A stretch of DNA of 35,468 bases. It comes from Desulfobulbaceae bacterium (GTDB lineage Bacteria > Desulfobacterota > Desulfobulbia > Desulfobulbales > Desulfocapsaceae). Position numbers and translations under genes: made by a program. Positions 32,212-35,468 of this stretch are shown piece by piece. The stretch is taken from assembly GCA_003249645.1 (NCBI GenBank), contig QKIH01000058.1:1-35468 (forward strand), written 5' to 3'. The notes below the pieces were generated by a model that saw only the letters and a list, made by a program, of their open reading frames with translations, was not told the origin of the DNA and did no database searches. The stretch's first letter is position 1. Each line of letters opens with the position of its first letter.

Positions 32212-32523
32212 GATTGTACCTGTTCTCTTCAGAGAATCTGTCTTTTGATTGAGACTGGAATGGGGAAAAAATCCCCGTTTAGCAAAATCGTTTTCTCTGC
32301 GTCTTAGCGTCCTTGACTCTGCAACTTAGACGATTACGGTTTTACCGACAACTATTTCATCTCAGGTCTCTGCCCGGCATGTTAAAAGCATTATGTCCCC
32401 GCTCACCTATTCAACTTACTTGTCTTATTATCATTTTCACAATAATATAAGAAGATTATATACGCATATCACCGCTATCTTTATTCATTCAAACTCATTT
32501 GGTATCAGGATTAAGGAGAAATC

Positions 32524-32838
32524 ATGCAACTTTCAAACACTGAAGGAATTCCGGGCAAAGAGATAACCGCTTTCTATGGTGTTGTTTCCGGCAGTACAGT
32601 CCGGGCCAAACATGCAGGACGGGATCTTATGGCAAGCCTGAAAAACATCTTTGGCGGAGAACTCAAAGGCTATACAGAACTGCTCTCTGAATCCCGTGAT
32701 GAGGCAATAAGACGCATGACCGAACAGGCACGCCAACTTGGAGCAAACGCCGTTGTCAATGTGAGATTTTCAACATCTTCAGTTGCTGCAGGTGCCGCAG
32801 AAATTTATGTTTACGGCACTGCCGTCACCGTGGAGTAA
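32524..32838 (+). CDS. YbjQ/UPF0145 family protein
   Basis: The 104-residue protein shows the compact YbjQ pattern: VVSGSTVRAKH near the N-terminus, a variable linker, GYTELLSESRDEAIRRM, then GANAVVNVRFSTSSV and the final VYGTAVTV. The length is normal for the family. YbjQ proteins have a pentameric beta-rich fold in solved members, with unknown function. A strong AAGGAG ribosome-binding site precedes the ATG. It is the first gene of a three-gene run with a membrane-anchored paralogue and an M48 peptidase. Confidence 0.92.
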   Translation: MQLSNTEGIPGKEITAFYGVVSGSTVRAKHAGRDLMASLKNIFGGELKGYTELLSESRDEAIRRMTEQARQLGANAVVNVRFSTSSVAAGAAEIYVYGTAVTVE

Positions 32839-32841
32839 ACC

Positions 32842-33288
32842 ATGGACCAATTAATCATATTTGCTCTGCTTCTCTCACTTGGTTATTTTTTCGGCCGATC
32901 GGCTGAAAAGAGACATTACGCCTCTATTCAGCAAAGGGAACAGGATTTCATCAACATGCCGACAACGGCCGGGAAATATGTTTTAGGTGAAAATACGACT
33001 GTAACCAAAAGCCATCTGGTTACAGGAAGTGTTGTTATCTCAGTCGATTATTTTAAACGGATTCTCGCATCACTCCGTTCCTTTTTCGGCGGCAATGTCC
33101 GCTCGTATGAAACCCTGGTTGACCGGGCTCGAAGAGAAGCTGTACTGCGCATGAAAGAATCATGTCCGGATGCTGATCAGATCATCAACATCCGTCTTGA
33201 GACCTCTTCAATCTACAAAGGGCAAGGCAAACAAATCGGCTCTGTAGAAGTACTTGCCTACGGCACTGCCGTTTATCTTGCACCTTAG
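32842..33288 (+). CDS. Membrane-anchored YbjQ-like protein
   Basis: The 148-residue protein is a paralogue of its neighbour with an added N-terminal membrane helix (about residues 3-17, LIIFALLLSLGYFFG) and a charged linker. The YbjQ-like part begins near residue 60 (VTGSVVISVDYFKRI) and includes RSYETLVDRARREAVLRM and the ending VLAYGTAVYLAP. It lies 3 bases after the first YbjQ gene and 14 bases before the M48 gene. The anchored copy may place the assembly at the inner membrane beside the peptidase (inference). Confidence 0.85.
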   Translation: MDQLIIFALLLSLGYFFGRSAEKRHYASIQQREQDFINMPTTAGKYVLGENTTVTKSHLVTGSVVISVDYFKRILASLRSFFGGNVRSYETLVDRARREAVLRMKESCPDADQIINIRLETSSIYKGQGKQIGSVEVLAYGTAVYLAP

Positions 33289-33302
33289 CCAAAAGAGTTC
33301 TG

Positions 33303-34145
33303 ATGAAATTTAAACCTGGCCTGCCCGAAGGTAACGTCAATGTCTCTCATAACTCGCCAGGTAAAGAGTTTCTTCTTCTCTTTGCAGGCATAACTGCGAT
33401 TCTGCTGTCGGCCTATCTGATTTTGGGGCTCTTTATTGATGTTGCAGTGAACTATATTTCGCCTGAACTGGAGGCAAAGGTCTTCAAAACCATGTCTTAT
33501 GGCAGCGGTGAGCATCAAATCGAGAATTCCGATAAACAACAGGCCATGCAAATACTCGTGAATAAGCTTCAGCAATGCACCGATCTGCCATACCCGCTTC
33601 AGGTAAACCTTGTCGAATCAGAAACACCCAATGCATTTGCCTTTCCGGGTGGTAAAATTGTCGTCTTTTCCTCGCTGCTTGATTCAGTTCAATCAGAAAA
33701 TGGTCTCGCCTTTGTTCTAGCCCATGAATTATCACATTTTCAGAATCGAGATCATCTCCGCGGCATGGGCAGATCAATCGTCTTCACAGCACTGATGAGT
33801 GCCGTTACCGGAGCAGGATCGGATCTCACCAGGCTGGTTGCGCCAGTGGCCAATTTTTCACAAGCGCAGTATTCGCAGCATCGTGAAACCATGGCTGATG
33901 AGCAGGCACTTGCCATCATCAACTGTTATTATGGCCATGTGGGAGGAGCCACAGAATTTTTTGAGACCATTGCTCCCCTGGCAGGGAACAAAAACCATAC
34001 ATCAGCAGTTAGTCACTACTTTTCCAGCCATCCAGAGGCGGAACGTCGTATTGCCAATTTGAAAAAACTTGCGGATGAACATAATATGCCGCGAAACAAA
34101 ACTGCACCGCTAAACGCCACTCTTTCTGCAAATACTGCAGAATAG
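33303..34145 (+). CDS. M48-family membrane metallopeptidase
   Basis: The 280-residue protein has a membrane helix at about 21-47 and then a zinc peptidase domain. The HExxH motif is HELSH (141-145), with a third ligand glutamate E195 in ETMADEQA, and the substrate-side NAFAFPGGKIVV at 110-121. These are the features of the HtpX/BepA/LoiP M48 family. With a single anchor and no HtpX-type multiple helices, it is closer to LoiP/YcaL-type periplasmic-facing enzymes. A periplasmic location is likely but depends on topology. It ends the YbjQ-YbjQ-M48 run; known M48 peptidases act in envelope quality control. Confidence 0.92.
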   Translation: MKFKPGLPEGNVNVSHNSPGKEFLLLFAGITAILLSAYLILGLFIDVAVNYISPELEAKVFKTMSYGSGEHQIENSDKQQAMQILVNKLQQCTDLPYPLQVNLVESETPNAFAFPGGKIVVFSSLLDSVQSENGLAFVLAHELSHFQNRDHLRGMGRSIVFTALMSAVTGAGSDLTRLVAPVANFSQAQYSQHRETMADEQALAIINCYYGHVGGATEFFETIAPLAGNKNHTSAVSHYFSSHPEAERRIANLKKLADEHNMPRNKTAPLNATLSANTAE

Positions 34146-34154
34146 ATGCAGCCC

Positions 34155-34198
34155 CAAACAAAAACAGGTCTCTTCTGGATACCACCAGAAGAGACCTG
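34155..34198 (-). terminator. Rho-independent terminator of tpx
   Basis: A perfect 14-bp stem (34165-34178 with 34185-34198, 6-base loop) is followed on the minus strand by a U-rich run (GTTTTTGTTTGG). It lies about 30 bases past the tpx stop. The stem could also stop plus-strand transcription from the M48 gene, though no U-run follows on that side. Confidence 0.88.
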
Positions 34199-34225
34199 AA
34201 AGAAAACTGCCCTACAAAAGGGAAA

Positions 34226-34723
34226 TTACAGTGCCAGAAGAGCCTTTTCATAGTCAGGCTCCTGAGCTATTTCGGGAACCAGTTCTGAATAAACGACTTT
34301 TCCACCCTCATCGACCACCACAACACCGCGAGCCAGCAACCCTTTGAGAGGTCCGTCAACCATTTCCATACCGTATGCAGCACCAAAAGTTCTGTCCTTC
34401 ATCTCAGAAAGAGTAACGACGTTACTGAGACCTTCTGCGCCACAGAATCTGGCTTGGGCAAAAGGAAGATCTCTTGAAATACAAAGTACTGCAGTGTTTT
34501 TAAGAGATGAGGCCTTTTCATTGAATTTTCTTACCGAGGTTGCACAAACTCCGGTATCTATACTGGGAAAGATATTGAGAACAAGCTTTTTCCCCTTATA
34601 ACCGCTAAGGGTGACATCACCAAGATCTGCTCCGGTCAGGGAAAAATCAGGAGCAGCCTTACCTGCTGCCGGGATATTGCCGGAAGTATTGACAGGATTT
34701 TGTTTAAACGTGATTTCAGCCAT
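34226..34723 (-). CDS. tpx: Thiol peroxidase (Tpx, atypical 2-Cys peroxiredoxin)
   Basis: The 165-residue protein reduces hydrogen and alkyl peroxides using thioredoxin. The peroxidatic cysteine is in [17 protein letters not shown] and the resolving cysteine in LPFAQARFC, the spacing of Tpx enzymes. ATG 34723 gives the usual start [15 protein letters not shown] and has a GGAGA ribosome-binding site; an upstream in-frame start would add 15 unsupported residues. It is a single-gene unit with its own terminator. Tpx is common in anaerobes for oxygen tolerance. Confidence 0.95.
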   Translation of the reverse strand: MAEITFKQNPVNTSGNIPAAGKAAPDFSLTGADLGDVTLSGYKGKKLVLNIFPSIDTGVCATSVRKFNEKASSLKNTAVLCISRDLPFAQARFCGAEGLSNVVTLSEMKDRTFGAAYGMEMVDGPLKGLLARGVVVVDEGGKVVYSELVPEIAQEPDYEKALLAL

Positions 34724-34932
34724 GAAATATCTCCAAATGTTTAGTTTTATCTTAAACTCGATTTCCAAATACAGTAACTATTCTCAGAATGATATCCACT
34801 CCTGAAACAAAAAAAATTAATTTCTTGTTTTTTAACAGAAAGATGCACCTGTCAAACTAGATAGAATTTCTATAAAAACGGGGAAAGATAAAAATGTTTG
34901 GCACTAAACCTATCGATCTTTCTGGATAATCA

Positions 34933-35468
34933 TCACATGCTCAGGTGATAATCCATACTGCCTGATCTAAATCCTTCTAGATCAAGAGTGATAAAAGTAT
35001 AACCTAATAATTTTAATTCTCTGACAATAAGATCGCGTTGTTCAAGCAGCTGCGAAAAAGCATCTAAATCGACTTCAAGCCGGGCGATAGTATCGTGAAC
35101 ACGGATCCTGACATTGTAAAAACCAAGCGAATGCAGGAACTGTTCAGCTGCTTCAACCTGCCGCATCTGGTCATAGGAAAGCCTGGTATTATAGGGAAAA
35201 CGTGTTGCCAGGCACGGAGAGGAAGGGCGATCAGCGACATTTAAATTAAAGGCTGCAGCAAGCTTTCTTACATCGCTTTTGGTCATTCCCGTTTCTGCAA
35301 GAGGGCTTTTGATCGCAAGCTCGCTGAGTGCCGCAAGTCCCGGTCTGTAACTCTTTAGATCATCACCGTTGGTTCCGTCCATGATTAAAGAGATGCCAAG
35401 CGTTGTGCCAAGTTCATGCAATCTGGTAAAGAGATATTTTTTGCAGAGATAACAACGCGTAACCGGAT
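34933..35468 (-). CDS. larE: LarE-like ATP-dependent sacrificial sulfur transferase, C-terminal part (cut by window edge)
   Basis: The frame is open from the right edge (35466) to the stop at 34933, about 178 residues. It shows RCYLCKKYLF, LIMDGTNGDDL, then SPCLATRFPY and the C-terminal VRIRVHDTIARLEVD, as in the LarE/TIGR00268 family. LarE donates sulfur from its own cysteine to pyridinium biscarboxylate during assembly of the nickel pincer cofactor of lactate racemase. The SPCLATR cysteine is at the usual place of the sacrificial residue, although some members use clusters instead. The N-terminal PP-loop (ATP-binding) part lies outside the window, and no larA, larB or larC is visible here. 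Confidence 0.85.
   Translation of the reverse strand, partial: PVTRCYLCKKYLFTRLHELGTTLGISLIMDGTNGDDLKSYRPGLAALSELAIKSPLAETGMTKSDVRKLAAAFNLNVADRPSSPCLATRFPYNTRLSYDQMRQVEAAEQFLHSLGFYNVRIRVHDTIARLEVDLDAFSQLLEQRDLIVRELKLLGYTFITLDLEGFRSGSMDYHLSM

Larger units (their letters stand above)
32082..32523. other. 442-bp intergenic region between pyrC and the YbjQ operon
   Basis: It holds the hairpin after pyrC, a minus-strand sulfotransferase-like remnant, a small GGGGA/TCCCC hairpin near 32260-32275, and an A/T-rich stretch (about 32420-32510) that should contain the promoter for the YbjQ operon. No intact gene is seen. Confidence 0.6.

Overview
The window looks like chromosomal DNA of a strictly anaerobic, sulfate-reducer-type Desulfobacterota, most likely of the Desulfobulbales kind. 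This is inferred from gene content: a Desulfovibrio gigas-like molybdenum aldehyde oxidoreductase (Mop) in a Desulfovibrio-type accessory cluster, mixed with ordinary Gram-negative genes (TolC-type efflux, Tpx, YbaK, PyrC, LarE). Base composition looks even and moderate. I saw no rRNA, tRNA, CRISPR array, insertion sequence or phage gene.

Region 1 (1-10309, all minus strand) is the most distinctive part. In transcription order it holds a MoeA-like molybdopterin-binding protein, Mop, a rho-independent terminator or attenuator, a flavin/dicluster [4Fe-4S]/HdrB-like oxidoreductase, a small two-CxxC redox protein, a SAM methyltransferase, a C-GCAxxG-C-C cysteine protein, a radical-SAM protein fused to an AMP-forming CoA-ligase-like domain, and an XdhC-family protein cut by the window edge. 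From the dicluster gene onward, neighbours overlap by a few bases or are separated by no more than about 20, which implies coupled expression. The set matches the conserved neighbourhood known from Desulfovibrio (DVU_1551-1559 type). Its chemistry is, to my knowledge, unassigned: cofactor maturation for Mop, or production or consumption of an aldehyde/acyl-CoA intermediate.

Region 2 (10310-12354) is a long intergenic stretch with a candidate promoter and three adjacent hairpins, then deoC (minus) and a divergent cobO (plus). Region 3 (12400-17252) is an export operon with a strong sigma70-like promoter: TolC-type outer membrane protein, HlyD-type adaptor and two ABC-2 permeases, but no ATPase. 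Region 4 (17270-18638) is an HxlR regulator divergent from a QorB/YtfG-like quinone reductase, with a repeat-rich operator between them.

Region 5 (18689-24221) holds ybaK, a DUF486 membrane protein, a YkgJ-type cysteine-cluster protein, a membrane PP2C/SpoIIE phosphatase, an RMD1/DUF155 protein, and a two-gene unit encoding an exported PLA2-like protein and an unknown protein. Region 6 (24478-30274) holds a B-box/membrane/TPR protein convergent with a rhomboid protease that also carries a TPR-like tail, a gamma-glutamylcyclotransferase-like protein, a crystallin-J1-like ADP-ribosylglycohydrolase homologue and a YqjM-class old yellow enzyme. Region 7 (30725-35468) holds a DsrE-like protein with pyrC, a decayed sulfotransferase fragment, a YbjQ-YbjQ-M48 peptidase operon, tpx, and a larE-like gene cut by the right edge.
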